A stretch of DNA of 64,000 nucleotides. It comes from Sepiola atlantica (lineage: Eukaryota; Mollusca; Cephalopoda; Sepiida; Sepiolidae). Under the pieces are notes generated by a model. The model had not been told where the DNA came from. It saw only the letters and a program-made list of their open reading frames with translations, and searched no databases. Location of the stretch: the NCBI GenBank assembly GCA_963556195.1, contig OY744519.1:103747500-103811499 (forward strand), read 5' to 3'. The first letter of the stretch is position 1. Every line of letters starts with the position of its first letter. Shown piece after piece: positions 54,181-64,000 of the stretch. Both the position numbers and the translations under genes were made by a program.

Positions 54181-55625
54181 GCCACGGAACTTGTGTCCAC
54201 TCAGACCTTCATCTTGCTATTCATGTATTAGTCTCCCCTGACCGGATCTAATTCACATACTCCTGCAGTTGTTTCCACCAGCATTTGACAAAGGGATCTC
54301 CTCGTTGCATCTCTTTGTTAGCACATTTGCTTAGCACTTGATGAATGCAGTAGCAACACTAAGTCAGCTGCACACGAGAAAATGCCCCACCAGTTTCTTG
54401 CACAAGGAACTATTTTTTTCTACGTAATCCCAATTAATTACTTTTATAAAATCTGAACAAAATATATTCGGTGTGATCAATCAAAATTTTAATGTTATAT
54501 AAAGCGAAAGAGTCTGAAAAAACATCAGATTTATTTATTTTTATGGTGACGTATTTTGGTAAAGTTTCTGTGAATTCATAAATAAAAAGTGGAAATAAAT
54601 GCAATATTATTATGTTTTGAAAAAGTTTACTTCTTTTTCTCATTGATATTTACTATGATCTGTTGAATTTCAAATAAAAAAAATGTTCTAAAAAATAATT
54701 TTGTAAGATTTTAATTCATTTAAATGATGAAGTCATTTAGAAATTTTAAGCATCTATCTTCCCAATTTTTCAAAATATTTGAATATAATATAACCCTGAC
54801 TGTTACTAATTGCAAAAGAGTGACATCGACTGCGGCCTAATAATTTGTAATTTTGAATAGAATTTCGATCTGCTATTGGTAACTAGCATTTATTGGAATT
54901 GACGAATGTATGGAAGGCCGTAACATCCTGTTTACAGTGTTCATCTCTTAAAAAGAAATGAGTCGCTTCTGCAAACAAACACATGCGTTACTGTTACTTG
55001 TTTTTTTTTTCTTTTTATTGCTTACATTTTTTATGCTTAAAAAAATCCTCCGTCTTTGTATAACAAAAGTTTTATTTTATTTTTATCAATTTTTGTTTTT
55101 TCAAATTTAAATCTTTATTCATTAAAAATTTTCTTTCGAATTTTAATTTGATCCCGTGAAAATCTGATGGTACCGACTGACGACTTAAAACTTATTTTGA
55201 CTTTGACATCTTTTTCATTTATTTTTGATTGACAAATACTAGGTACGTGCAAAAATGGCCAAATCGTGTATGGACCATGATTATTAAAATGCGCTTATCA
55301 TTAATATTTTAATTAGTTTTTGTGTAAACTTTGATTGTGTTTGAAAGATAAAAGCCTAAACTTAATCTCTAAAAGGAAAAAAAGAGTGTAAAAAAAAAAA
55401 AAAAAATTATAAGGAAAAATGTTATCACTACGGCTAAAAAAACAGAAATTCAGTGAACTTTGAAGAAATTACTTGTAAAAATCTCTTGAAAGATAAATAT
55501 AAGTTTTCTGGAACTATTTTAAAGATAATTATTAAATTAAAGTCATAAGATACTGAATTAAAACAAAAATTACCTACGTTTTACTAAAAATTAGCTAAAG
55601 TCATAGTTTAGTAAAATCCGGCATC

Positions 55626-55661
55626 AGTCAATCGGTAAACGACTTTGTTTACCGATTGACT
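55626..55661. repeat. Perfect 15-bp hairpin
   Basis: AGTCAATCGGTAAAC, loop GACTTT, GTTTACCGATTGACT. All 15 pairs match. It stands out in AT-rich sequence by its CGGT/ACCG core. Function unknown. Confidence 0.85.
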
Positions 55662-56229
55662 ATCACTATGCAGAATATATGGAAGACACAAATGTAATAA
55701 TTTATAATTTTTAACTTTATATATAAAATTAGTTTTGTAATAGTTTATAGTAATTGAAAAACTATTATCCATTAATTTCTTTATTCTTTTTAAGGTTATA
55801 AACAAATTTAAGTACCCTTATTTTGTTGTAATAAAAAAGGAAATACTTATTTAATTAAAATATTTGTGAATGTATGCAATTAAGATTTTATTTTTATCTA
55901 AAAAGATTCATATTTAACTTGGTATTAGATTTTAATTCAGTAATACTCTGAAATTATTGATGACGTCTGTTTACCAATGTTTTTCTTTAGAATTTGAAAT
56001 AAAACTTTTTTAAAATGTTAAAAATTATTTTTACGTTATGAACTGCATCAATTTTATCAATTTTTTTTACATAATTAAAACTTTAGTTACTCGATTTATT
56101 AACGTGTCGTAACGATAAATTACATTAATTCTTTTTAAAATAAAGCTAAACTTGTATTTTTTTATTTTAAAGTGTAAAAAGTAAATTAAAGTCAATGACT
56201 ACACTGAAAATTTATTCATTGAAAAAAAA

Positions 56230-56319
56230 GTTAAAACAATTATTTATTAATAAATAAATAGAATTCAATTTTGAAAGAAAATGTCATATTTGAATTCTAT
56301 TAAATAATTGTTTTTAACT
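56230..56319. repeat. Interrupted fold-back, arms about 30-40 bp
   Basis: GTTAAAACAATTATTTA and AATAGAATTCAA on the left pair with TTTGAATTCTATT and AAATAATTGTTTTTAAC on the right; the left arm has an 11-base insertion. Confidence 0.7.
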
Positions 56320-57311
56320 TTTAAAATATTTATTAATGAAAAAAATGACAAAACAAATACAAACTTACGTTTTATCTTTCCAAATAATTGACGATGAATT
56401 GTGAAATTAACGAAATTGTTGAATCTCTAAAAATAAAATTTTGAGGGCAGTGTGGGAGTGAGTTGTGGTTATTACAAAACAGGGCCACCATACCTATCCA
56501 AGTCAATCATTAGTAGCAATTATCCAATTTTTAAAATTCGTTTTTTTTGTAATGATCCTGATCCTCATTTAAAAAAAAATTTTTTTGTTTATTTTCAAGA
56601 TTATAAAAATAATTTCTTATGCTGATGATGATACGTTCATGTGCGAAAGAGAAATATAATTATATCGCATTTTTAATTTTCCCAGAAACTCCAATCATTA
56701 AAATCACAGAAAATATTTTTTGTAATTATATTATTATATTCTTTGGTGTAAATATCGATTAAACAATGCTTTATTCAATGATAACATTGTTAATTCAAGA
56801 AATTAATTTTTCTTCGAGTTATAGTGATTTTATTAACACGGAATTTAGGGGCCTTTTTCATAATATATATGAAATATTTAAAAAAAAATTTTAATTGTTA
56901 ACATCTACAATGTTTTATTTTCATTAAAAAAAAAAATTCATGCATTTTTTTATTTTTATTAATACTTAAAAAAAATAACTTTAGTAAAGGTGTATTTTGT
57001 TTTCAACAAAAAATACATTTTCACTAAGATTTTAAGAAAAATAATGGTTTCATTATATTCTGTGATCGTTGATTAATAAATATTGAAATTTCATTAAATT
57101 GGTTGATTTCCTGAATTTTGGTAAATTTTTAAGTGAAGTTACAGACAACTATAGAAAAAGAAACTTTATTTGAAAGACGCACATGCGCAAGTGTACACAA
57201 AAGTAGAAACGGTATTACAAACGAAATGATAACATTGGTACACTTGTGTTTAACTCTGCTCTCGTATAGGGACACATTATAGTTAACATTTTAGGTTGGA
57301 GGGGGCAATAA

Positions 57312-58062
57312 TTTACCTACCTTCTACTCCCAATCAAATTCTTTCTAACCACATCAGCTGTCCTCCGTTTTAAATTTAAAAAAAAAACCTAAAAGTCCTA
57401 GGATAGTCTATTGTATCTTGTTTCCTCCTGCTACAAGTCCTAAATTTAATGGTGCTGCTAAACCACGATTTTTTAAAGAGTCAAGCTATTCATCTATCTC
57501 AGCTTAGTTGTATTTAGGATCTCTATCACCATCTGTCTATCATATAATAAATTTGGTTGAATTTAGAGTATCGCCTCTGAATCAGCATTTTCTATTGCCA
57601 CCCCAGTTTGAAATTCTCTTGATTAAAAAGAATGAAATTTTCAGTATTTATTAGTTAATAAATGAATGTTAATATTAAGTTTTTTATTAAAAAAAAAAAA
57701 ATTTATAGATTTTTTTCTTCTTAGGTAACTTAAATTACTATAAGCCTTCCCCCTCCTTATCAACCGATTTTAAACAAGGAAGATGTTACCAACCTTCTAT
57801 TCCCAATCAGATTCTTTCTAACCACATCAACTGTCACTTATTCTAAATTAAAAAAAGCCAAAAGTCCTTGGGTAGTCATCATTCCTTGTTTGCTCCCGCT
57901 ACGAGTCCTTCATTTAATGGCGCTGCTAAACTACATATCTTTTAAAAGCCAACAAGGCTATCTCAGCTGAGGTGTATTTAGGATTTCGACCGCCACCTGT
58001 CTAGCATGAGGTGAAAACAAATTTAGGATCCCAACCCTGATCAGCATTTTTTACCGCAAACT
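57312..58062. repeat. Direct duplication of about 280 bp, period about 480 bp
   Basis: 57312-57598 and 57790-58062 share TCAAATTCTTTCTAACCACA (second copy CAGATTC), AAAAGTCCT-GG-TAGTC, GTATTTAGGAT and ATCAGCATTTT in order. Identity of the repeated unit is unknown. Its moderate GC suggests an old element or exon-like sequence, but no frame is open across it. Confidence 0.75.
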
Positions 58063-58426
58063 TCCAAATAGCAATACACACAAAACAAGTTTAAATTGCT
58101 TAAAATATCTCAATAATTACGTATATAGAAAGAGCTTGATGATCTAAGAAAGTATCTTTTTAAATTTTTTAAATCTGACCAAAAATAAGGAAGTTAAGAC
58201 TATTTTTGTGCCTCGCACAATTGGATATTTTCCCCTCTTTAAGACCATATGCGTTTTGTCACATCTTCAGTAAAAATGTTATATCTTTGTTAAAACACAA
58301 GATTAAGCAATGAAATTTATCATATAAGTGTATTTTTGTACAAGGAATCAGAATATGCCACTGAAAATCTCTAGAAACAGTGGTTTCCAAGTAATCTGCA
58401 GTAAATTCACATAAATATGTGAAAGG

Positions 58427-58557
58427 ATATTCATTTCTGAACAAAATGGTGGTATTTTGACGACTTAAAGTGCTTTGGTTTTTAAAATATGACTATTTTA
58501 GTAGAACTACCTTGAAATCCGTGATTATCCAAATTGTTTTATGGTTGGTGGGTATTG
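58427..58557. repeat. Dispersed repeat, partner at 43062-43192
   Basis: Direct copy of the 43-kb repeat. It lies just 3' of the putative terminal exon at 58591-58631. Confidence 0.8.
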
Positions 58558-58590
58558 CTACTCCAAACTTAGGTTCATGTAGAGTATGTC

Positions 58591-58631
58591 TTAATCTGCA
58601 TCATCGTCAAGTTCAATTGTAGTATAAGGAC
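58591..58631 (-). CDS. Possible last coding exon of an unidentified gene
   Basis: On the minus strand a strong 3' splice site (TTTTATGTTTTTCCAACAG) is followed by an open segment. It needs a split codon ending GT, then reads PYTTIELDDDAD and a TAA stop. The short acidic C-terminus is protein-like and unlike the AT-rich flanks. Upstream exons would lie at higher coordinates and were not found. I do not recognise the protein. A chance AG after a pyrimidine run is a real alternative. Confidence 0.35.
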
Positions 58632-58739
58632 CTGTTGGAAAAACATAAAATTTATTCAATAAATACATAATTCAACATTTATACAAAATATAAATATTAG
58701 ATTTAAATTTAAAAGTTCATCACCAAATTTTAAAAGCCT

Positions 58740-59150
58740 ATATTCAGAACATCAGGAGGTTCAAACAGATGTCCTGCTGGCTTTGCAAGCCAAGAACAGG
58801 CTCAAGGCGTTCCCTCGAGAATAGTGGTGATGGAGAAGCGCTCGTAAAGCTAAGTCAGTTTACGATGGTCGCCAATGTGGCGCATCATTAATAGACAAGG
58901 TGGTTGAGGAAATCCTGTGTGGCAGTACCATACACCCCACGGCGATCAGTCAGAATACAAATCTGTTGAGAAGACTGATGTATTTTGATCGCTTGTGGTC
59001 CTCTGCTGATGCTGTTATATGTTTAGGGTTTGTCACCGATTCTGTTATTGATGAGGATGCAAAAGTGTCGACACAAGTTGCATCATTCTCAGATTTTATT
59101 ATTTTCAGACACTCTAATGGGGGTTTAAATACAGAAAGTTAATACATTTT
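58740..59150 (+). other. Unassigned protein-like segment, probably a decayed element
   Basis: GC-richer than the flanks. An 80-codon frame (58900-59142) reads MVEEILCGSTIHPTAISQNT, then ADAVICLGFVTDSVIDEDAK and ends NTES. Upstream in another frame is VQTDVLLALQAKNRLKAF. It looks like a frameshifted old ORF, but the family was not recognised. Confidence 0.35.
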
Positions 59151-59159
59151 AGGCTCATA

Positions 59160-60110
59160 ACTTTAGATCGATTGCACAACAGTCTTTATAGATAAAACTA
59201 TATTTATTTTAAACGTTTTATAAAATTTAATTTGTAAAATTAAAATTGGATTAAATCTGTTTGGATTAAATATATATATTTTTTCTTTTGAAAGATGCCC
59301 CCATGAAAAAAAAAACAAAAAACAAAAAAAACAACTGATCATGAACAGATAATAATATTGCCAGGGGAAAATACATGTGATTTTGTGAAGTCAATTGAGC
59401 TGTGAATGGGATACAAGAGATGTCAAGTAGCCAGACACGGAATTTAAAGTAATTCCTATTCTGCTTCTACAGTGAGAATATACCATATGTAAAGTACTAG
59501 AAGAATACTCGTCCCAGGACGGGTAAAATTAATTCCTCGAACAAAACAGTTTTGCACCACTTTTAACTCCCTTTACGAAGATTTAAATCAAGATATGATA
59601 CTAAAACTTATGTTTAGAATACTTATTCTAATTTTGATCAAAATCCGTTAAATGATTTTAATTCTAGTAAATGTCTCAAATATAAGGTTTAAGCTTAAGG
59701 AGTCTTAAGAAGAAATTTAAATTCAGGGAATCTTGCTTAATTGGTGTCTAATGACTATGGATAACATTCAATCATGGATGTGAGTTCTCCGCTTTTTTTT
59801 TTTTTTTAAATAAAGGCCAAATCATTAGAGCTTTAAGCCCTTTTGGCTCGGTTTTATTTCTCTTCCTTTCTCTCACTTTATTGTTCTTTCTTTTTTCATG
59901 GTTCTTTCTATCTTGCTCTTGTCTTGCCTTACTTCGCCACTCTTTCCCCTCTCTTTGAAAATGTTAATTTTGCCGTACTTCAAATGATTCATGGGTAAGG
60001 AGGTTTTGTTTCATCAATGAATAACTTTGTCTTCTTTAAAACATCAGTCAATGCTTTCTGTATGAAAAAAAAAGAAGGTATTGTAGATACGGGGCAAATG
60101 AGTGGTTGGT
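59160..60110. other. Intergenic sequence, nothing assignable
   Basis: AT-rich with a T-run at 59795-59808. No gene was recognised. Confidence 0.4.
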
Positions 60111-60114
60111 GTTG

Positions 60115-61446
60115 ATTGTTCTAGCAATGTACGGAAATGCTCGAAGTCGTGTTAGAATTAACAGCACATTTAGTGACAGTTAAAATAGGAGTGAGTCAGG
60201 GATCTGTACTGAGTCTGATGCTTTTCATTTGTGTCTTAGAAGCATTGTCCATGGAGTTTTGTATAGGTTGTCCAGAATTGATGCTGTATGGCCACGTTGA
60301 GAAAATGGATGAGAATTCTTGGCTCAGTAGATGTAGAAGAGTTAAAGTAGCAAGTCCTGTTCACGGGAAGGCTGTTTCTCCTCGATATCAATGATCTTCC
60401 ACAGAATATTATTCAGATTTAACATCTATGTTGATGATACCACTCTCTATTCGCGTGTTGTTTCTTACCCATCTCTCTGGGATCAGTTGAAATATGCAGC
60501 TGATCTAGAAGTTGACCTGGGTTCAGTTGTGGATTAGGATACAGAATGGCTTGCTTCATTTAATCCTGTTAAGACTCAGCTCATGTCTTTTAATCGTAGG
60601 CGTGCCCCTTTTATTCTTGAGATTCTCATGGAAGGCTCTGCTCTTGAGGAGAAATCTACTCTGAAACTTCTTGGTCTTTCTTTCTCATCAAATCTTTCTT
60701 CGAGTTCATACATTAGATCCATTGCTCTTTCTGCTTCTCGTAAAGTCGATTCTCCCTATCGCTCCAAACACTTTCTTACACCTGAGGCTATTCTCTATCT
60801 TTACAAATTTACAATCAGACCATGTATGGAGTCATATTTGGGCTGTTGAATCGCTGTCCCATTTAAGGGTTCTTGATAAGGTATTTGTAATTTGATTGGC
60901 CTCACCCTTTCTTCTTCTCTGCACCCTCTCTCTCACAGACGTCATGTTGCTAGTCTCAGTCTTTTCTATAAGTATTATCATGGCATGTATTCTTCAGAAT
61001 TGTTTGATCTATTCCCTGCTTCTTTTGTTTCAGCTCATTAGTCTAATGGTCTCTATCAATTCGCTGTTTTGATACCTTATTGTAATACAGTTTCCTATTC
61101 CAGTAGCTTCTTTCCAAGAACTGCAGGCTTGTGGAATTCTCTTCCTGCTAATTGTTTTCCTCCTACCTATAGCCTTGGTCTTTTCAAGACTAAGGCAAAT
61201 AGGCATCTCTTGTTTTTGCGATAATCATCTTTCGTTCTTGTTAGCTCCTTACATCAAATGGCTTCATTTCTTGTCTAGAGCGATTTCCATTAAAAAAATA
61301 TTCAAGGAAGCGATTAAAATGGACTTGGGAGAAAGAGAAATAAATAAAGAGTTGGCCAGAGATAGGTTAGTTTGGAAGTCAATTTCTTAAGCTGTTCAAC
61401 ACATACCAGCATGTAAAATTGCTGTTAAACTAAATATGATGATGTT
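60115..61446 (+). mobile_element. LINE (40.7-kb family) split by a second LINE
   Basis: The outer LINE shows VGVSQGSVLSLMLF-type RT sequence (KIGVSQGSVLSLMLFICVLE) fused by an internal deletion to YGHVEKMDENSWLSRCRRVK. It stops near 60376, resumes near 61298 with EAIKMDLGEREINKELARDR, and ends in the shared ATATGATGATG tail at about 61443. The intervening 920 bp is a different LINE. Confidence 0.8.
60377..61297 (+). mobile_element. Inner LINE (31-kb type), RT to C-terminus
   Basis: Starts within RT (LFLLDINDLPQNII, then VDDTTLYSRVV with the DD pair). It continues with STLKLLGLSFSSNLSSSSYI, LYLYKFTIRPCMES, HRRHVASLSLFYKYYHGMYS and SSFFPRTAGLWNSLPANCFP. It ends in a short A-rich stretch at 61290-61297, consistent with a poly(A) end. 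Frameshifts and stops are numerous. Confidence 0.8.
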
Positions 61447-61494
61447 ATGTGAAATAAATTCTGTGCATTTTTGTGGTTTTACAAGGTTTCTGTG

Positions 61495-61640
61495 GGGGGG
61501 GGGGGGGGGGGCTTGCCACTCGAACTTAGGGTTAGTGGAAGAGTTAAGGAAAGTTTTTTTTTTTTAAGGCGACTTACCACTCGGACCTATGGTTAGTGGT
61601 AGGATAAGTAATTTTTTTATTAACTTTTCAGCATAAATTA
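61495..61640. repeat. G-run and repeated TTAGGGTTAGTGG-type motif
   Basis: A run of G at 61495-61511 is followed by CTTGCCACTCGAACTTAGGG and, 57 bases on, a variant CTTACCACTCGGACCTATGG. A further copy is at 47447-47475. Likely part of one repeat family. Confidence 0.6.
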
Positions 61641-62280
61641 CTACCCCCCCCCCCCCAATAAAAACACACACAGAAGTTAATTTGCATAGGCAAAATTCTT
61701 TTGTTTAACTACCCTAAAAAGCTAGATCATTTTACGTTAGAATTCATGTGTGAGAGAGGGGGTTTGACCCTGCCCACATGTTGGAAAATTCATCTCGATT
61801 TCAAATTTTTTTGCCATTCACCACTCACAATGCAAATCTGATATATTCGAATTTTCAAATGGGAGGTTATACCCATATTATGCCAACTAAAATCCCTTAA
61901 AAATACTCCAAAGAAACTGAAATCTTGTGAATATTTATTGATATCTAATACCTATTGTTAAAATTTCAGAAAAATCAGAGGTATTTTACTTCCTTTGCAT
62001 AAAAGTAAAACTAAATATAATCTACATTTGAACCTGTTACGCCTAGCAGCTGTGTGCCAAAATTCATGATGATCGGTTAATTAGTTTAGAGGTGTATCTT
62101 GTAATATAAACATAAACATACCTAAATTTATATAGATAGAACTTAAAAAAACAAATAAATGGTACTTGTGCAGAATAGCACACCACAGATTTAATGGAGG
62201 TTCTTGAGTTTTTACAGCATATTTCGGACTTGGCTGAGATAGATGATAAATTGACCAATCCGGATAAAAAAAGGTAGTTA
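61641..62280. other. Intergenic sequence, nothing assignable
   Basis: No gene or classifiable repeat was recognised. Confidence 0.4.
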
Positions 62281-62590
62281 CAGACAAAACAAGATAATAA
62301 TAAACGTCATGAACCTCACGGATTCAATTCTTTTTCGCCCTCCATAGAAGGTTGCATAAGTTTCTGCAAGGGGACAGGCTTTCTTCATTTTTATAAGAAA
62401 ACATTAATTCTCTGAAGATGCGCCCTGACACTGCCTTTGTCCCCCACGTTCGAGCACCGCAAAAAATGATGCCCAAATGAACCCTGAGCGCACTGTTTTG
62501 CCCATGTAACAGAAACTGGACAACAAACACGGCTCGTTTTCACCCATATAGTACTCGGACTAGCCTTTGCAGGCAATGAAAAAAAAACAC
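62281..62590 (-). other. Unassigned GC-richer segment
   Basis: Overlapping minus frames (62324-62530, 62391-62576) contain CFAVLERGG-like sequence but no known domain. Composition suggests a repeat. Confidence 0.3.
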
Positions 62591-62769
62591 AATTTTCGTT
62601 AAATAAATTGTTTAAAAAAAAAGAATTTAAATTTTGTTCTGTTCATCAAGTATTTGAGTTTCTACGTCAAGACTCGGGAATCTCCGTAAGTACTGAAAAT
62701 TGTTGGTGCACTATTCTGCACAAATACCAAATAAAGTTTTAGTTTAGTTATGATTACTATTTATTTTAG

Positions 62770-63034
62770 ATTATTTCAATTATTCGGACTAATTCTCATC
62801 TTGGTTGTCCGCTTCATAACGTTTTGCCCGATGTAACTTATGATCCTCTTCAGGTGCATCTTTTCGAACTAACTCTAGAACCTATACGGAATTTCGAATT
62901 GAACCCTTTATTTTATCCATGGGGTAGATTGTTCTCGTTCCATCAACCATGATCGAGTAGAAGTGTTAATTATGTTATTCTTAGTTATTATCACCTGTAG
63001 CAACGATTGAACCTTCAACCCCCAGAAGACTGTT
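62770..63034 (-). mobile_element. tRNA-SINE, B box to 3' end
   Basis: Minus strand: AAGGTTCAATCGTTG (B-box-like) near 63020-63005, then TACTCGATCATGGTTGATGG, AACAATCTACCCCATGG and the 3' module, ending TAATTGAAATAAT. The A-box half is missing. The hammerhead-like stem is not preserved in this copy. Confidence 0.75.
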
Positions 63035-63654
63035 GTAAACACGCCATGGAGCATGTTTAGTGGGTTGCATGTTTGCAATGCATGCGAATAACAGGCTTGC
63101 TGCGAGTGAGATATATTTGATCACGAGAAGACAAATCACACAAGAAATTGGAAATATGTCTGGTCTAGAGTTTTGAACACCCAGAATTCGATTTGTTCAC
63201 TTGAAAAAAGTAATTGTTCTACAGATACGAGGTTCCTTACTGCTGTTATGACCCACTCAGGGTTTTCAAATTTAATGGCCGTCCAGATACAGAACCCTTA
63301 GGCTGTAGTTTTTTTTATGTTTATAGATAAGGCTGGTCATTATTTTCAAGTAGATAACTGGGTGGTCTGCCACAAAGGATCAGAATAGCTATATATATTC
63401 CAACAGATGGGCAAGGGCAGTTAATTGCTTCTCTGAGCATCTCACGATCAGTTGGGGTTCGTGTGCCTTTTACAGAAAGATGGGCCTTGGGGCTCTCAGC
63501 TATTGTGTTGGACTTGTGTTTTGATTCAGTTGGGCTAAGAATTCTCATTTGCAACTCTGTTGTTCAGTAGAAGAAAACAAGTATCATTACAACCTCTAAA
63601 AAGTAAAACTTATTTACTTGTTTTAAACCGAAGTTGTAATTTTATTTCGCCATG
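63035..63654. other. Intergenic sequence, nothing assignable
   Basis: The 77-residue minus frame at 63321-63554 has no recognisable domain. Confidence 0.35.
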
Positions 63655-63843
63655 TCTTTATTTATCCCTCTTTCTCTCAAATCGATCCTTATAAATTTCT
63701 CCCATTCTTTCAACGTAACTATACCAACAAAGTCTCCTGTTTTGCACACATATCCGTATACTGTCCAAATTTAATCTTCCTATGAGGTCTTTAAGACTCA
63801 CATTACAGATCAATTGTATCATTCTAATATCATTTCTCAAATC
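63655..63843 (-). mobile_element. LINE C-terminal fragment, same family as 40.7 kb
   Basis: Reads MRNDIRMIQLICNVSLKDLI, GRLNLDSIRICVQNRRLCWY and SYVERMGEIYKDRFERKRDK. This parallels NDMRMIQWMSNENLTDRISS, GRLNLDRIGKC and YGHIERMEE of the 40.7-kb copy. Confidence 0.8.
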
Positions 63844-63912
63844 AATTATATCTGAGGCACCCCAAAATCAGAAGTGACCAAAGGGAAACATGTAGGGTCC
63901 ACACCGGTTTCT

Positions 63913-63914
<2 letters not shown>

Positions 63915-63944
<30 letters not shown>
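63915..63944. repeat. Poly(T) run
   Basis: About 30 T with one C near the start. It could be the poly(A) end of a minus-strand retroposed sequence. Confidence 0.8.
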
Positions 63945-63948
<4 letters not shown>

Positions 63949-64000
63949 CCGGTTGCCTTCAGTCTTGTTTTGCAAAAAACAAAAGTTTTTAATTAAAAAT

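Larger units (their letters stand above)
52620..54400 (-). mobile_element. Ty3/gypsy pol 3' half, with an internal inverted insertion
   Basis: From 54400 down: RT connection (SLCQMLVETTAG near 54290), RNase H (54240-53780), and integrase zinc and core (NIHQQCSHPGVKTTIFCQDC near 53770-53710). The core reaches TLTDNDTAFACWQLKEFANS near 53400. Core sequence resumes at 53225 with CAYVPSENGILEHSHRSIKT, and the C-terminal tail with VQIDGTPRDVRDL ends near 52640. The element is the same type as at 20.6 kb. Many stops and shifts are present. Confidence 0.85.
54430..57310. other. Very AT-rich intergenic sequence
   Basis: Homopolymer-rich, with only chance frames. Two hairpins are listed separately. 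No gene was recognised. Confidence 0.5.

Noticed and set aside
1..64000. CRISPR arrays, operons, bacterial mobile elements
   Set aside because: No regularly spaced repeats with unique spacers and no prokaryotic gene organisation; all long coding remains are eukaryotic retroelements or WDR4.

Overview
This is a eukaryotic, AT-rich, gene-poor window made mostly of transposable-element remains. It is most likely from a mollusc, and probably a coleoid cephalopod of the octopus type. That assignment is an inference from four things: a metazoan WDR4 gene, tRNA-headed SINEs of cephalopod-like design, many fossil Ty3/gypsy and LINE copies of the kinds common in molluscan genomes, and abundant (TA)n microsatellites. 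No bacterial gene organisation, CRISPR array, rRNA gene or functional tRNA gene was seen.

Layout. 1-9 kb holds AT-rich sequence, (TA)n tracts, a U2 snRNA-like repeat, a short telomere-like tract and several fold-back (palindromic) elements. 9.2-9.6 kb is a deleted mariner. 10.2-10.9 kb is a large fold-back. 11.7-14.3 kb is a decayed LINE on the minus strand. 14.3-20.6 kb holds more fold-backs, a composite with two tandem U2-like units, and a SINE. 20.6-26.6 kb contains two decayed Ty3/gypsy elements meeting tail to tail; the minus-strand one keeps a 5' LTR and primer-binding site. 27.9-29.5 kb carries a LINE endonuclease fragment and an unassigned ORF. 30.5-34.2 kb is a gypsy element with recognisable LTR copies, broken by a poly(A)-tailed LINE. 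35-46 kb is a scatter of LINE, SINE and integrase fragments.

47.8-49.2 kb is the one convincing complete gene: a single-exon WDR4, the non-catalytic subunit of the tRNA m7G46 methyltransferase, on the minus strand. 51-52 kb has two MITE-like elements, one with inverted repeats of about 97 bp that appear nearly identical. 52.6-54.4 kb is a gypsy fossil with an inverted piece of its own RNase H inserted in its integrase. A plausible last coding exon of an unidentified minus-strand gene lies at 58.6 kb. 60.1-61.4 kb is one LINE inserted in another.

The most interesting material is the RNA-like repeat content. (1) Three repeat units resemble the 5' half of U2 snRNA, including the branch-site recognition region and an Sm-like site. 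(2) A repeat module shared by the tRNA-headed SINEs and the U2 composite has a hammerhead-like core (CTGAAGA, stem, GAAAC), and its stem shows compensatory changes between copies. (3) About fifteen long inverted repeats are packed into 64 kb; if transcribed they would form long dsRNA. All comparisons and identity counts were made by eye on this sequence; no alignment or database search was run.
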